A stretch of DNA of 64,000 nt from Rickettsia rickettsii (GCF_001951015.1 NZ_CP018914.1:1138001-1202000); one strand, 5' to 3'. Positions 20,833 to 32,456 are shown, counted from the stretch's first letter. Notes: generated by a model not told the origin, from the sequence alone. Translations and numbers: made by a program.

Positions 20833-22552
20833 TATCTTCCGCTTCAGATAAAGCATCCTCTTTTTTTGCTATTATATAATTACCAAGCCTAAATTGTACT
20901 TTTATTCTATTAATTTCCTGCTCACTAATACCTATATTTTTTAGGACTGTTCCACCTATTTGTAATCCAGTCTCATAACTTTCTGGAATAATAGTTGTGG
21001 CACCTAAATCATAAAACTCTCTAGCATTTTTTAAATTTTTTAACTTAACGACAACCGGTATATCCTGATAATTACCACTAATTGTTTTAAGCGATTTCTT
21101 GATAGTTACTTGATTATTCATAGTAAGTATTATAGCGAATGCTCTTTCCGTACCTAATGCCTTTAGAGTATCGGCTTGCGATACATCACCTTTAAAAACC
21201 GGCAAACCGTTTGATAGCTCTTCTTTTACTCTATCATCATCTAAATCAAGTATTACGTAACTTATACCTTCTGCTTCCAAAACTCTTGCTACCATTTTAC
21301 CGGTATTACCGAGTCCGGCAATAATAATATGGTTTGTTAAATCTCTTGCCCCAAGCTCAATCATTTGAGTCGGAGTTTTACCAAGTCCTTTATCAACTTT
21401 CTCAGCAATCTTTTGCCCTAAAGCTGCGAGTAATGGAGTAAGTGCCATAGTAAAAGTAACTACGAGTAATAATATATCGGCAGTACTTTCTTCTAATACT
21501 CCACTATCTTTACCTAAACTGAATAATATAAAACCAAACTCTCCACCTTGCGATAATAATAAGCCTGAATAAAAAGCAACTCCTTTATTAAAACCGAATA
21601 AAATACAAAAAGCCGTTATGATTAAGGTTTTTATACCTATTAAAGCAATAGATAAAGTAAGAATATGAGATATTTTTTCATACATTTCTAGGGCATCGAT
21701 ATTCATACCCACGGTCATGAAAAACAATCCTAAAAATAAACTTTTGAAAGGATAAATACTTTCCTCTGCCTGCAATCTAAATTCAGTTTCTGCAACTAAT
21801 ACTCCGGCAACAAACGCTCCTAGAGCTAAAGATAAACCAAATGTTTCGGTAGCCCAAGCAGCAGAAAGTACTATTAACAAAGTCATCGAAATAGGTAACT
21901 CGCTTGCATTATTACTTTCTGATGAAATGAATGAAAATACAGGACGAAGAAAAACACGACCGACAATAAATATTGTAAGTAAGGCCGTTACGGCTTTTAA
22001 GAGTGCAATACCAAGAGCCGCTGCAAGCGAGGCTTTATTGTTACCGGCAAGTAACGGAACTATCACAAGCAATGGCACTACGGCCAAATCTTGTAGTAAC
22101 AGAATAGCTAAAGAAACTCTTCCTATTTGCGTTGATTGACTACGATTTTCCTCAATCACCTGCATAACAAGTGCTGTAGATGAAAGGGCCAGACCACCGC
22201 CGGTAATAATAGCCGCACTACTATTGCCGTCTATAAGCACCATTGCACCAGCAATTACTATAGCGGTTGTTAAAACTTGCAAACTACCGAGACCAAATAC
22301 ATATCGTCTCATAGCTTTTAATCGCTCGAAGGATAACTCAAGTCCTATCGCAAATAATAGAAATACTACACCAAGTTCACCTAGTAACTTAGTTTGGTCA
22401 TATGTTACGATTTTTAAACCGTGATCACCTATTGCAGCTCCGGCAATTAAGTAACCAAGTACCGGACTTAATCTAAGACGCTTAAGTATAGCCACGATAA
22501 AAACCGCAGTGCCGAGTAAAATTATAACGTTAATAAGAATATGATCGTTCAT
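20825..22552 (-). CDS. kefB: KefB-type monovalent cation:proton antiporter
   Basis: A CPA2-family antiporter of 575 residues with about 12 membrane segments (1-375) including LGYLIAGAAIGDHGL and the DLAVVPLL block, followed by a TrkA-N/RCK domain with the nucleotide motif GLGNTGKMVARVL. The family expels K+ or Na+ in exchange for protons; glutathione control is known for E. coli KefB/KefC but not shown here. The ATG at 22552 overlaps the rsfS stop as ATGA, and GGAAAAG precedes it. So rsfS-kefB-SH3 look like one operon. Confidence 0.92.
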   Translation of the reverse strand: MNDHILINVIILLGTAVFIVAILKRLRLSPVLGYLIAGAAIGDHGLKIVTYDQTKLLGELGVVFLLFAIGLELSFERLKAMRRYVFGLGSLQVLTTAIVIAGAMVLIDGNSSAAIITGGGLALSSTALVMQVIEENRSQSTQIGRVSLAILLLQDLAVVPLLVIVPLLAGNNKASLAAALGIALLKAVTALLTIFIVGRVFLRPVFSFISSESNNASELPISMTLLIVLSAAWATETFGLSLALGAFVAGVLVAETEFRLQAEESIYPFKSLFLGLFFMTVGMNIDALEMYEKISHILTLSIALIGIKTLIITAFCILFGFNKGVAFYSGLLLSQGGEFGFILFSLGKDSGVLEESTADILLLVVTFTMALTPLLAALGQKIAEKVDKGLGKTPTQMIELGARDLTNHIIIAGLGNTGKMVARVLEAEGISYVILDLDDDRVKEELSNGLPVFKGDVSQADTLKALGTERAFAIILTMNNQVTIKKSLKTISGNYQDIPVVVKLKNLKNAREFYDLGATTIIPESYETGLQIGGTVLKNIGISEQEINRIKVQFRLGNYIIAKKEDALSEAEDND

Positions 22553-22875
22553 CTTTTCCAAATTTCTTCTAACTTAAAATGCTCCCGTACTTCAGGATAA
22601 AAAATATTAATTAAAATAGTACCGGCATCTATTAGTACCCATTCTGATTTACCAAGCCCCTCAATATTACTATTTATACCAGCATTATTTTTTAATTCTA
22701 AAGCTACATATTCAGCAATTGCTCCAACATTTTTAGTCGAACGACCGCTAGCAAATATAATATAATCGGCTAATTTATGTTTTCCTGTTAAATCAATTAC
22801 CTCAATATCTTCTGCTTTTTTCTCACTTAAACATTCTAAGATAAATAATTTTAATTCTTCAGTTTCTTTTTGCAT
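22549..22875 (-). CDS. rsfS: Ribosomal silencing factor RsfS
   Basis: A 108-residue RsfS/DUF143 protein that binds L14 of the large ribosomal subunit and blocks subunit joining. Family blocks KKAEDIEVIDLTGKHKLADY, FASGRSTKNVGAIAEYV and the EGLGKSEWVLIDAGTILINIF stretch are present. First gene of the rsfS-kefB-SH3 set; divergent from the BolA-like gene across a 155-base AT-rich spacer that must hold both promoters. Confidence 0.95.
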   Translation of the reverse strand: MQKETEELKLFILECLSEKKAEDIEVIDLTGKHKLADYIIFASGRSTKNVGAIAEYVALELKNNAGINSNIEGLGKSEWVLIDAGTILINIFYPEVREHFKLEEIWKR

Positions 22876-23030
22876 AATAATTAATAGAATGACATAATAA
22901 TATTAATTATTATATTCATAAGAGTCGATTTTATCAATGAATGTTTAAAATTCTATAATAAAAATTCATATAAAGCTTTACTTTAAGCAAAAAAACTTTA
23001 ATTAATACTTAAATTAATATTGATAAAATA

Positions 23031-23270
23031 ATGGCAATATCTGTAGAAGAGTTAGAAAAAATACTTAAAGAATCATTTCCGAACAGTACAATGAAAATTA
23101 CTGATTTAGTAGGAGATCAAGACCATTATGCCTTAGAAATATCAGATGTTCAATTTAATGGACTTTCTTTAATTAATCAACATAAATTAGTAAAAAACGC
23201 CCTGTCTGAAATATTAAATAAAAAACTACATGCAATTACCATAAAAACTATCGCAGTTCCCGAAAAATAA
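23031..23270 (+). CDS. BolA/IbaG-family protein
   Basis: A 79-residue BolA-like protein: AISVEELEKILKESFPNSTM, then VGDQDHYALEISDVQFNGLS and LVKNALSEILNKKLHAITIKT. The His in GDQDHY and the single-domain length fit the IbaG/BolA1 type. These proteins partner monothiol glutaredoxins in Fe-S cluster handling. No Cys is present, as in the IbaG type where His residues act as ligands. A strong terminator follows at 23365. Confidence 0.9.
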   Translation: MAISVEELEKILKESFPNSTMKITDLVGDQDHYALEISDVQFNGLSLINQHKLVKNALSEILNKKLHAITIKTIAVPEK

Positions 23271-23364
23271 TTACAAATATTAATATGATAATCCTTGTAT
23301 AAATTCAACTTATTATTTAATTTTATGCAAACAGCTGATTATATAGTAATGCTATTCGGTGTGT

Positions 23365-23402
23365 AATTAAGAATAAGGATTTTAAAATCCTTATTCTTAA
23401 TT
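23365..23402. terminator. Bidirectional terminator-like perfect palindrome
   Basis: A 38-base perfect palindrome with arms AATTAAGAATAAGGATTTT and AAAATCCTTATTCTTAATT. It lies between the BolA-like gene (+) and the autotransporter pseudogene (-), which converge, so it can serve both. Confidence 0.7.
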
Positions 23403-23413
23403 GATGCGGGTTT

Positions 23414-26400
23414 TTAGAAGTTTACTTTAAATCTTAGCGTACCGAACTGGGCATGGTATTTTTGAGCTAAGTTCAGACTGTAATGCACTCCGTACTCCAT
23501 TCTACCCTTCTTAATTACTGCACCTGCCCCTAAATCATATAGCATTTTAGTAGGTTTGCCAGTACCGGTAGAGGCTCATTAAGACCGTTAAGATCTACAA
23601 CGATTGCCGGTGTTTTACCTTTGAAATCGTAATTAATAAAGGCATGAATTTGCTGTCTAATTATGCATTCATCCTTATAGTAGGTTGTCTTAATTTCACC
23701 GCCGAGTATACCTTCAACCTTGTTATATTGACGTTTCTGAATAGTTAGGTTTTGGAAAGAAGTACCGTATTCCTGATAACCGAAATCTTTAATCTTAGTA
23801 AGCCTGATTCCTGCCATCGGTGCAAATGAAGTTTCTTTCCATAGATAATTATAACCCCCAACTACTTGACCGCTATAAAAAGTTGAATTATATTTACCGT
23901 GTGCTGTTTCATAACCGCCTATAATATTACGTAGTTCATTAGTTTTAGTATCACTTCGTGCATAGATGGTTACGCATTCTATAAATAGGTTATTTATAAA
24001 GCTATATAAACCGTATATAGAGCCCATATTAGTTCCGACCTTAGTAGTATTGCCGGCTTTAGCATTTTACGTAACTTCGTACCGACTCTAATAAGCAGCA
24101 CCCAGAACTATATTATCGTTTATAACGGTATCAATCCCGATTGAGCCACCGGTAGATTTAGCTTTATAAAGTCCGTTAAAGGCTTTTTGTACTGCCTTAC
24201 CGTAATATAGGCTAGCCCATACCCCGTAAATGGAATTATTAGCTTTACTTTCATCAAGTTCACAATCACCACCTCCGACAACTACACCTCTCTTACGTGA
24301 TGTAGCATCTTCTGCTGTAGGATTCGTAGCATTGTTATTTTCATCTTCAAGAGCCTTAATTCTCTCCCTTACTTTTTGATTAGCGGTACTAGTATTATCT
24401 TGTGCAGCATTAAAGCCGTCATTCGCTTTAGCACGACTTATTCCGCTACCTGAGCTTCCACCGCTACTTGTACCTGCAGAATTATCTCAGCTACTACCTA
24501 TAGCAGACATATCGCTACCGGAACTACTTCCCATGCCGTTACTATTATTAGCGGGAGAAACACCTGTTGCTTTAGGATTACAACTATTACCGTATGGACT
24601 ACTTCCGCTGTTGGTTACACCGCCTTTAGTTGTACCTCCCAAACTAGAACTGTTCCCTTGTGCTGAAGAGTTACCGCTATTAGCAGGAGCAATACCGGTT
24701 GCAGCAGGACTATTATAACTTGAGCCACCGGCACCACTCTAACCACTAGCAGCCGTTGATGGACTGTATACATCCGAACCGAAAACTGAACTATTGTAGC
24801 TTGAGCCACCTGTTAACGGACTGTTATAACCCGTAGTACCTCCAAAGCTACCGCCTCCTCCAGTTGATAACTGGTTAGCGCCTAAGTTTGAAGTTGGAGT
24901 CGTTACGACCGAAGCATTCGGACCGTAAGGATTGCCTCCGACATTAGCAGGACCGTTAGGACCAAAACCACCGGTACCAACTGATGGGCTACCGCCTCCT
25001 GTACCAATATTATCTCCTGTAGTTCCTCCTGTACCAGGTCCGTTAGGACCAAATTCGCCTGTGCCTGTAACCGGAGTAGTCGGAGTATTATATCCCGCCG
25101 GATTGCTAGGTGTTACGTCGTAGCTGCCCGGAGTGGTAGGCGGAACATATAACTACACTACCGCTAGTTGGTGGCGGCTGTAGAGGGTTAAAACCTCCAA
25201 CACTCGAACCGACGGAAGGACCCCATTGGGGTAATAAGCGGAGTAGTTATTCTATGTATTTCATTTGAAGGTCTTTGTAATTATAGGTAATAGATGTTCA
25301 ACGACTTCTCATCTTTGCCCTACAATGGTATTTACTATAACATTACCAACAGTAGTATTTATTAAAATTTTGATGATATTATCTATTGTTACATCTCCTG
25401 TTGGTTCTATCGTTAAAAGTACAAAGGAATTACCTGTAATTTGCCATCTGACAAAACCACCTTCATTAGCGGTTACATAACGGTAAGCTTACAGAATTAC
25501 CAACTATGATATTACCTCCTGCCGTGGTGATGATAGGATAAGCACTACCTTGCCCAATAGCAAACGGATTATTTTGTGCAGTTAAAAATACTTTAATTGA
25601 AGAAACATTTGATAAATCAAAGATACTACCGCTTGCGAGTACTATATTACCGCTATTAGCGTTGCCTGTTTGCCCTGCATTTATAGTATCATAGAAGACA
25701 TTTATAATAAGCTCACCGGTAGGAGTAGCAGAGCCTGTATAAGTAACTTTATTATTACCAAGATCGAAAGTTATATTACTTCCTGAGATATTGCCCCCGA
25801 CATTTACGCTAATATTATCACAGGTAAACATCATTGTTGCTTGATCGGCAACTTATAGTATTTGCTCCTAAATCTGATGCAATAATAAAAGCGGTTTTCT
25901 TCGGTGCAAAAGTAATAGTATTAGTGCCTGTTACCGCTTTTTGTAACTATACATCATCATCGCATTTATGACTACCACCATTAATCTGTGCTTGTACAAG
26001 TGCAGCATTAGTGTATTCCGCTGAAGAGTTGCTGCTGCTCCCTTTGAAGTTCTCTGAAACGATTTTTGTTTTGTAATGAAATTTTGTTGTTGCTCTTGGC
26101 ACTTTAACACCGCCGACCGTGACTGACGGAATGTCTAAACTTCTACTGTTATAACCGGTAAATACCGCTGATTTACCAGCATCAATAGTAATATCTTTAG
26201 CATAGGTATCCCCTTTTACCGTGCCTTTATTACTACTGCACTAGTTTAAGGTTTAAATTCTCACCGCCTAAATCATCGGTCAAACCATTATTAGCGTTAA
26301 ATATTGCCGTACCTTGATTATTAGTCTTGGTTGTTATACTCGAGTAAAAATCTTCGCTATCGATTGTGATTTTACTGTCTACACCCTTGAACTGAACAGT

Positions 26401-29400
26401 TTTAAGGTGATTTGAGTCTGTGAACCTACCGAACCACTACCGCTAGCTCCAGTTGTTAAATAATTTGATATTGCAAGAGTATGGATTTTATTACCTGTGG
26501 TCGTAATTGATTCATTTATTATACTTGTATTATTAAGGCTTAAAGTTGCAGACTGAGCAGTAGTAAATGAAATCGAGCCTGTTTTCACGGTACCTTGAAT
26601 TGTAACATCACCCCCGTCTATTTGAACTATATCGACCATTCCTTTAGTACCTATACTACCGGAATAAGTAATAGCAGTAAATTCATCAAAAATCACCATG
26701 CTCTATCCTCAGGATTTAAAAACAAAAGGAGAAAAGCTTGATCCTTCAGAAATATCTAAACTATTCGTTGTTTCCTTAAATTTTATGTCGCCAACATTTA
26801 TTAATATTATATATCCTGCATTAATACCTCCTGTACAATTTAATATATCACCGCTAATAGTTATATCACCCACTTTTGAAGTACTGCTACCTATAGCTCC
26901 ACTAACGCTGCTTGGACCGGTAAACATTAAATCCACAACTTTACCACCTGTGATGTTAATACCACTGGTTAAATTAGTTGCTTGAGTAAACACTTATTAC
27001 CCGTGCCGGTTCCTTGGATTTCAGCAATTGACATATTACCGCCGGCATTAATCGTAACGGTGCTGTTGTCAACACCCGCTTTTAACATTGCAAGGTTCGT
27101 AATTGTATTCGTTGAGTTTCCATTACCGTCAACTGTACCTATAGTACCGTTAGTACCTCCGGTACTTGTTATATTACCGGTAATAGCTAATGTTATATTA
27201 TTTGCTATATCACTAGCAAATATTGCTACGGTACCGACATTATTTTGGAAATTCATATTACCGTCAATCTTTACAGCCCCAAACTCGCTATTAATAGGAC
27301 CGGAAGGAGTGGAGAAAAAAATTTGATCCAAACTTTGATCCTATAGCAACTTTTGCAACGGATACGTCGATATTTGGGGTATTAAGAGCAGTTATTACCA
27401 GTGTTCCGTGCCCTGTAAGTTGTACTTTACTCACCGGATTTGCTTTTGTTCCGATAGCATACTTATTAGCCATACCATCTATTGTTAACTTGGTATTAGC
27501 ATTTCTTGCATTTATCTCAACTACACCGGTATTTGGAACAACTGGCTCTATATTACCTGTTAACTCTATAGTACTGTTTTTGCCGCTAGCTACGGTAGTC
27601 ATTAACTTTAAAACAGATGCGGGATTCACGAATGTAACACCTGGTGCATCTAATGGAAAATCACCGTTTAATGCATCAAGGGCATAAACGGCTGGTCCAG
27701 CATTAACCTCACCGATATTAATTTTGATAATCTTAGCCGAGGTAAGTGATGCATCGGCAAAAACCCCGCCAACAGCAATATTAAGCACTGCAGTATTAAT
27801 CATATCAAGTCCATTTGTACCTAACGTAGCATTAGTACCCACAACGCCGACATTACCACTAACATTTATAACAGCAAAGGTTTGCCTTTGTGCCAAGAGT
27901 TTCATTACCCAAATTACCCTGCAAAGTTAACACATTGTTATTAGGTATAGTACTAGAAGTACTACTTAAATTGACGCTACCGCCTCCACCAGCAAACCCA
28001 TCGACACTATTCATAAAGGTAACTTGTTGATTTTTACTAGTAGTTAAACCAAATACGGATTTAGTATTATTCAAATTAATATCACTTCCTAGCGTTAAAG
28101 CCTTGTTAGATACATCTATCGTAAATGCCGCGACTGCATTTCCCTGACCGATATTAATTGTGTTTACCATACCTATACTTGAATCAGTAGCCATTAAAGT
28201 AGTACCGGTAGTATAAACGTTTAATGTTCCTGTGTTCCCATTTTTGATTTGGCTGTTAAGTAAATAACCTGCAGGATTTGCTCCCGAAAACTCTAAAACA
28301 CCGCCATTGGTAAAATCCACGTTACCGCTTTTTGTAAGCGAGTCTTGTAAATTCGCCACAGCATTGTTACCAAGTGTTAAAGAAGTAGCGGATACACTTT
28401 TTTGCAAGATAAACGTTTTATTACCTGCTGCATTAACAGTAATTGCTCCAATATTATTTATGACTCCGGTAACGTTACCGCCTCCTAAAAATACTAAATT
28501 ACTGTTAGTTGCTGCACTACCTGTCACTGCTACTAAAGTACCGGTATCATTAACGTTAACCGTACCTGCAGACCCTTTAAAATCAGTCTGTCCTGTAATA
28601 ACTGTTGTGTTAATAGTTCCGGCCCCGCAAAAAGTTGCATTACCGGTAATATTGCCTGTATATGTTCCTGTTCCAACAGTAACATTACCCGTAGTATTTG
28701 TTGTAAGTTGGCCTGCTCCGACCGCAGCATTACGCGTACCTACTCCTAAAACATTAACAATGCCGTTAACACCTCCGCTACTTGTTACTGCCGCTAAATT
28801 ACCGCCCGCAGCAAGGTTTATTGTACCGGCATTATTGCCTTGAACATTTAATATATTAACCGGATTTATAGCTCCTACATTACCGATAACCGTACTATTC
28901 GACAAAATTTAATATATTCACACCTCCTACTAATTTATTATCTATATTACCACCGGTAGTCCCACCAACATTCTTACCATCAACGATTGTTACTTGTGCG
29001 GCCGTACCGTTAAAATCTATATCAGAAATTACATCTTGCTAAAATCGTACTAACGAGTGCTGCGTAAATTGTACTAATCCTCCCGCGCCAGTATCCAATC
29101 CACACCATACGGCGTGTCTACTCCTATATTAATAGGCTGATACTGGTTCCCTATCTGAATAGTTTAGGCAAAGATGGTTCCTGTAATTGTAGCTGGAGTG
29201 TGATTTAGAGGAGCTCCTATCCCAATCGGTTAAAAATTTGTTAAGCCTTATTGTCCCTCCTGTTCCATTACCACTACCTGCATTAAGTGCAATTTCTCGG
29301 CTACCGGAAGCCACTTGTACTCTTAATTGACCATCTACATCATTTGCTGGAACTAGGTTGAAGCTAGCCACAAATTCTGCAGCATTTGGCGATTCATTAC

Positions 29401-30162
29401 TTACGTCATAAGTAGCATTTTGGCCGCCGAACTTGATACTATGTCTATAGGTTGTATATCCATAACTTCATTAACGTAAAGACCTGCGGCTGGTGAAGTA
29501 TCAGTAGCAAAATTAAGTAACTTATTATTTGCAATATTAAAAGTTTTTGCCTTAATCCAACTTGGATGTTTAAATTGAAAGTCAGTGTCAATCTGTAATG
29601 TAAGATCTGCCTGGCCTTGAACAGAAGTTACTATACTACCTGAACCTGAGATAAAGGCGATGCTATTATCACCAGTAGGAGGAAAAAGTAGATGTAGCCT
29701 GAAAAATCAAAGTACTAGCTAAATCGTTAAAATTAAAGCTGTTAAAATAGTAAGTATTCCCTGGTGCTGGTCCTGGAGCAACAGGAGGAACCACTGCAAG
29801 TACTTGTGCATTTGTAACTGGCGTACCTGTTAAAGTGATATTTATAGCGTTAGGGACATCTACAACACGCCCGACATTTTCTTTAGTAAGATCAACAGGT
29901 ATAACCGGTCCAAAATATGTTATTTGGCACAGTCATTGTTGCATTATTAAAGGTATCTAAATATATAGAAGGAATTGCTGGCACATCTACAGTAAAATTA
30001 TTTACTTCGCCAAGGGTTACAAATGAACCTGGTACATATGCTCCTCCGCCAAAAGCACTACCATCAGCTACTGCGCCACCCCCTACTGTTACGATTCGGT
30101 TAGCAGTACCAAGGGCACTAACTAGTGCTAGCAAGCATCAATGCCGCAATTGATGTAAACAT
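23414..30162 (-). pseudogene. Large Sca/rOmpA-like autotransporter, extensively decayed
   Basis: About 6.7 kb of one ancestral gene. It begins with a signal-like MFTSIAALMLAS (30162), frameshifts into LALVSALGTANRIVTV, then continues as Gly/Asn/Thr-rich passenger pieces in shifting frames (29892-30134, 29129-29371, 27859-28905, 27291-27905, 26379-27331, 25466-25834). A low-complexity region follows at 24.5-25.2 kb (GTGGFGPNGPAN-like repeats). The end is a beta-barrel (23414-24027) with IYGLYSFINNLFIE, GGYETAHGKYNST and AGIRLTKIKDFGY, closing FGTLRFKVNF with the terminal Phe. The barrel closely parallels rOmpA, 15 kb away. Many stops and frameshifts exclude expression of a full protein. Which sca number it is I cannot say. 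Confidence 0.88.
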
Positions 30163-30448
30163 GCCTTTTTTTTATTATGATTTTGTTATATAAATAATAT
30201 ATTACTTTTAATTGCAAAACATTAATTAATACTAAAAATATCTATAAAAATACTTATAAATAAGGTATTTTCTATATAGAAAAGTAACTTATGATTACTT
30301 TTTCTTGTTTAAAATAAATTAAACTTTATGTACTTTTTATAGAAATTCGGTAAATCGTATATAAAAATTAAGAAATACAAGGGTAAAACCTATCTATTTT
30401 AGCTTCTTAGTGAAAACCGCAAAACTTTATTAATTTTTGTACCTCTTA
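30163..30448. other. AT-rich spacer, probable former promoter region
   Basis: About 290 bases, strongly AT-rich, upstream of the decayed autotransporter start. I see no ORF or hairpin of note. Confidence 0.5.
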
Positions 30449-30660
30449 TGTCATTCCTGCGAAAGCAGGAATCCAGTAATCTTTAATGTCATCCCGCAAC
30501 TTGATTGCAGGATCTCAGGACACAGTCTGTTATACAAGATCGGGGTCAAGTCACAGTATAACAGCAAAAAAGACTGGATTCCCGCTTCCCCACGGGTATG
30601 AACCATAAGGGCCATACAACAAAGCCGCAGGACTAATACAATGACGCTTAGAACCTAACA
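30449..30660. repeat. Compound inverted repeats, 'gtcat' family
   Basis: GTCATTCCTGCGAAAGCAGG at the left, an internal GTCATCCCGCAACTTGATTG element, and ACTGGATTCCCGCTTCCCC at the right. At least two elements are nested or joined. Confidence 0.7.
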
Positions 30661-30742
30661 AAACCACTTTTTCTAGGTAAAATCTATAAATTTTTACATA
30701 AACAAATTGATTTGCTACGAATAATAGAGTATATAGTATAGA

Positions 30743-30748
30743 TATAAT
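30743..30748 (+). promoter_or_regulatory. Candidate -10 box for tRNA-Pro
   Basis: TATAAT ends 7 bases before the mature tRNA start at 30756. No convincing -35 box at the right spacing, so support is weak. Confidence 0.3.
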
Positions 30749-30755
30749 TAATTAT

Positions 30756-30832
<77 letters not shown>

Positions 30833-30849
30833 TAAAAACATAAATTATA

Positions 30850-31065
30850 ATGTCAAAAGACGACCTCATTCAGTTTACAGGTACAGTACTTGAACTTTTA
30901 CCTAATGCTACTTTCAGAGTAAAGCTTGAGAATGATCATGTAATTATTGCTCATACTTCCGGTAGGATGCGTAAAAATCGTATCAGAATATTACTAGGAG
31001 ATAAAGTTATGGTAGAAATGACTCCTTATGATTTAACTAAGGGGCGTGTGATTCATCGTCACTAG
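30850..31065 (+). CDS. infA: Translation initiation factor IF-1
   Basis: A 71-residue S1-type OB-fold protein: [20 protein letters not shown], then [20 protein letters not shown] and [14 protein letters not shown], which are near-invariant IF-1 blocks. IF-1 binds the 30S A site during initiation. It lies 18 bases after a tRNA and 11 bases before maf, on one strand, so cotranscription is likely. Confidence 0.98.
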   Translation: MSKDDLIQFTGTVLELLPNATFRVKLENDHVIIAHTSGRMRKNRIRILLGDKVMVEMTPYDLTKGRVIHRH

Positions 31066-31076
31066 TCTTTATAAGT

Positions 31077-31724
31077 ATGAAGCAGAACAGAAAAAACCTA
31101 CCGATTATATTAGCATCAAGCTCTCCTGCAAGAATTGAGTTACTAAACAGAATCAAAATTATCCCTTCACAAATTATTCCGGCAGATATAGACGAAACAC
31201 CTAATTTGCGTGAATTACCCGCTCCCTTAGCCATAAGACTTGCTTACGAAAAAGCTATAAAAATTGCATCTCAAATAGAGGAATCAGCTATAATTATAGC
31301 TGCCGATACCGTAGCAGCAGTAGGTAGAAGAATATTGCCGAAAGCTACTACTTATGAAGAAGTCAAGAATTGTATTAAGATGTTATCCGGACGTCGTCAC
31401 CGTGTCTATACCGGTTTATGTATTATCAAAAAAGAGAATGATCAGCTTACAGTTAGACAAAAAATAGTTCAGACTATTGTTAAGTTCAAAAAATTAAGTG
31501 ATGAAGAGATTAATTTTTATTGTTCTTTGGATGAGGGAATAGATAAAGCCGGCGGATGTAAAATTTCCGGTTATGCAGAAGCTTTTATCTCATTTATTTC
31601 CGGCTCATATTCAAATGTTATGGGATTACCTTTATTTGAAACAGTAAATGCTCTAACTTCTTTAGGTTTTAGATGTTCAAGTATCATGCCTGCAAAAATG
31701 AATTATTGTCATTCTGCGACTTGA
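31077..31724 (+). CDS. maf: Maf-family nucleotide pyrophosphatase
   Basis: A 215-residue Maf/Ham1-fold house-cleaning enzyme. Family motifs: [14 protein letters not shown] near the start, the EKA block in [20 protein letters not shown] (catalytic-acid region), [14 protein letters not shown] and [12 protein letters not shown]. coli Maf proteins hydrolyse modified or canonical nucleotides such as dTTP/UTP, preventing their use. The last residues (NYCHSAT) are read from the start of a dispersed repeat at 31708, so the original C-terminus has been replaced or extended. Confidence 0.93.
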   Translation: MKQNRKNLPIILASSSPARIELLNRIKIIPSQIIPADIDETPNLRELPAPLAIRLAYEKAIKIASQIEESAIIIAADTVAAVGRRILPKATTYEEVKNCIKMLSGRRHRVYTGLCIIKKENDQLTVRQKIVQTIVKFKKLSDEEINFYCSLDEGIDKAGGCKISGYAEAFISFISGSYSNVMGLPLFETVNALTSLGFRCSSIMPAKMNYCHSAT

Positions 31725-31809
31725 TCGCGGAATCTAGTTAAAAATACTAAAATTATTAATATAATAATTTGTTTTTCTAGACCCCGTTGTCAAGCCACGG
31801 GGCGGCATT
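31708..31809. repeat. Inverted repeat overlapping the 3' end of maf
   Basis: GTCATTCTGCGACTTGATCG at one end and a matching GTTGTCAAGCCACGGGGCGG at the other, of the 'gtcat' family. The maf stop codon (TGA) is within the element. Confidence 0.7.
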
Positions 31810-31857
31810 AAATGTTTTTGGATTCCTGCGATCCACGCACATAAATTACCTAGCTAC

Positions 31858-32295
31858 TTAATTCCCAGGCTCATCCAAATGACTTCTCTCATAATTTTCA
31901 TGACGCTCTTGAGCTTCAATACATAATGCAGCAATAGGTCGTGCTTCTAATCTTTTTATACCTATTGGGTTGCCTGTTTCTTCACAGTAACCATATTCCC
32001 CATTTTTAATACGTGATAATGCTTCTTCTATTTTACTCATTAATTTACAATATCTATTTCTACTACGAAGCTCAAAAGCTCTTTCTGTTTCATGAGTAGC
32101 ACAATCGTTAAGATCGGATTCTTTTAAATTTGCTTCCTTTAAATGATTTAAAGTCTCTTGAGATTCCTTTAATAAATCCTCTTTCCATATTAAAAGTTTT
32201 TGTCTAAAATATTCTAGGTGATTAGGACACATATATTCTTCATCTTGAGAAGGTTTATATCCCATAGGTAATTTAGGTGTTTCTAGCATATTCAT
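31858..32295 (-). CDS. dksA: RNA polymerase-binding transcription factor DksA
   Basis: A 145-residue DksA: long coiled coil (about 30-100) with the tip motif DLNDCA matching DxxDxA, then the zinc-finger-like region GYCEETGNPIGIKRLEARP. DksA enters the RNA polymerase secondary channel and works with ppGpp to repress rRNA promoters. The classic four zinc Cys are reduced to two (YCEET, LCIEA), as in zinc-independent DksA forms of many alphaproteobacteria. The 5' end lies in a 65-bp tandem duplication (32277-32406). Confidence 0.93.
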   Translation of the reverse strand: MNMLETPKLPMGYKPSQDEEYMCPNHLEYFRQKLLIWKEDLLKESQETLNHLKEANLKESDLNDCATHETERAFELRSRNRYCKLMSKIEEALSRIKNGEYGYCEETGNPIGIKRLEARPIAALCIEAQERHENYERSHLDEPGN

Positions 32296-32406
32296 ATCTC
32301 AATATTAACTGTAATATATTATGTTTATAAGGTTTTTAAAAGTGTTTCTAGCATATTCATATCTCAATATTAACTATAATATATTATGTTTATAAGGTTT
32401 TTAAAA
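32277..32406. repeat. 65-bp tandem duplication spanning the dksA start
   Basis: Two consecutive 65-base copies (32277-32341 and 32342-32406) differ at one position (g at 32311, a at 32376). Each copy contains the dksA leader, start codons and first codons. The upstream copy therefore forms a 11-codon ORF (32325-32360, minus strand: MNMLETLLKTL). Confidence 0.92.
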
Positions 32407-32456
32407 TAATATATAACTTAAAATTAATGCAAGAAGATTATGAATATTAATATATT

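Noticed and set aside
24533-28843. Several long Pro/Val/Leu-rich plus-strand ORFs over the autotransporter fossil
   Set aside because: They are antisense shadows of Gly/Asn/Thr-rich coding sequence; no ribosome sites or domains.
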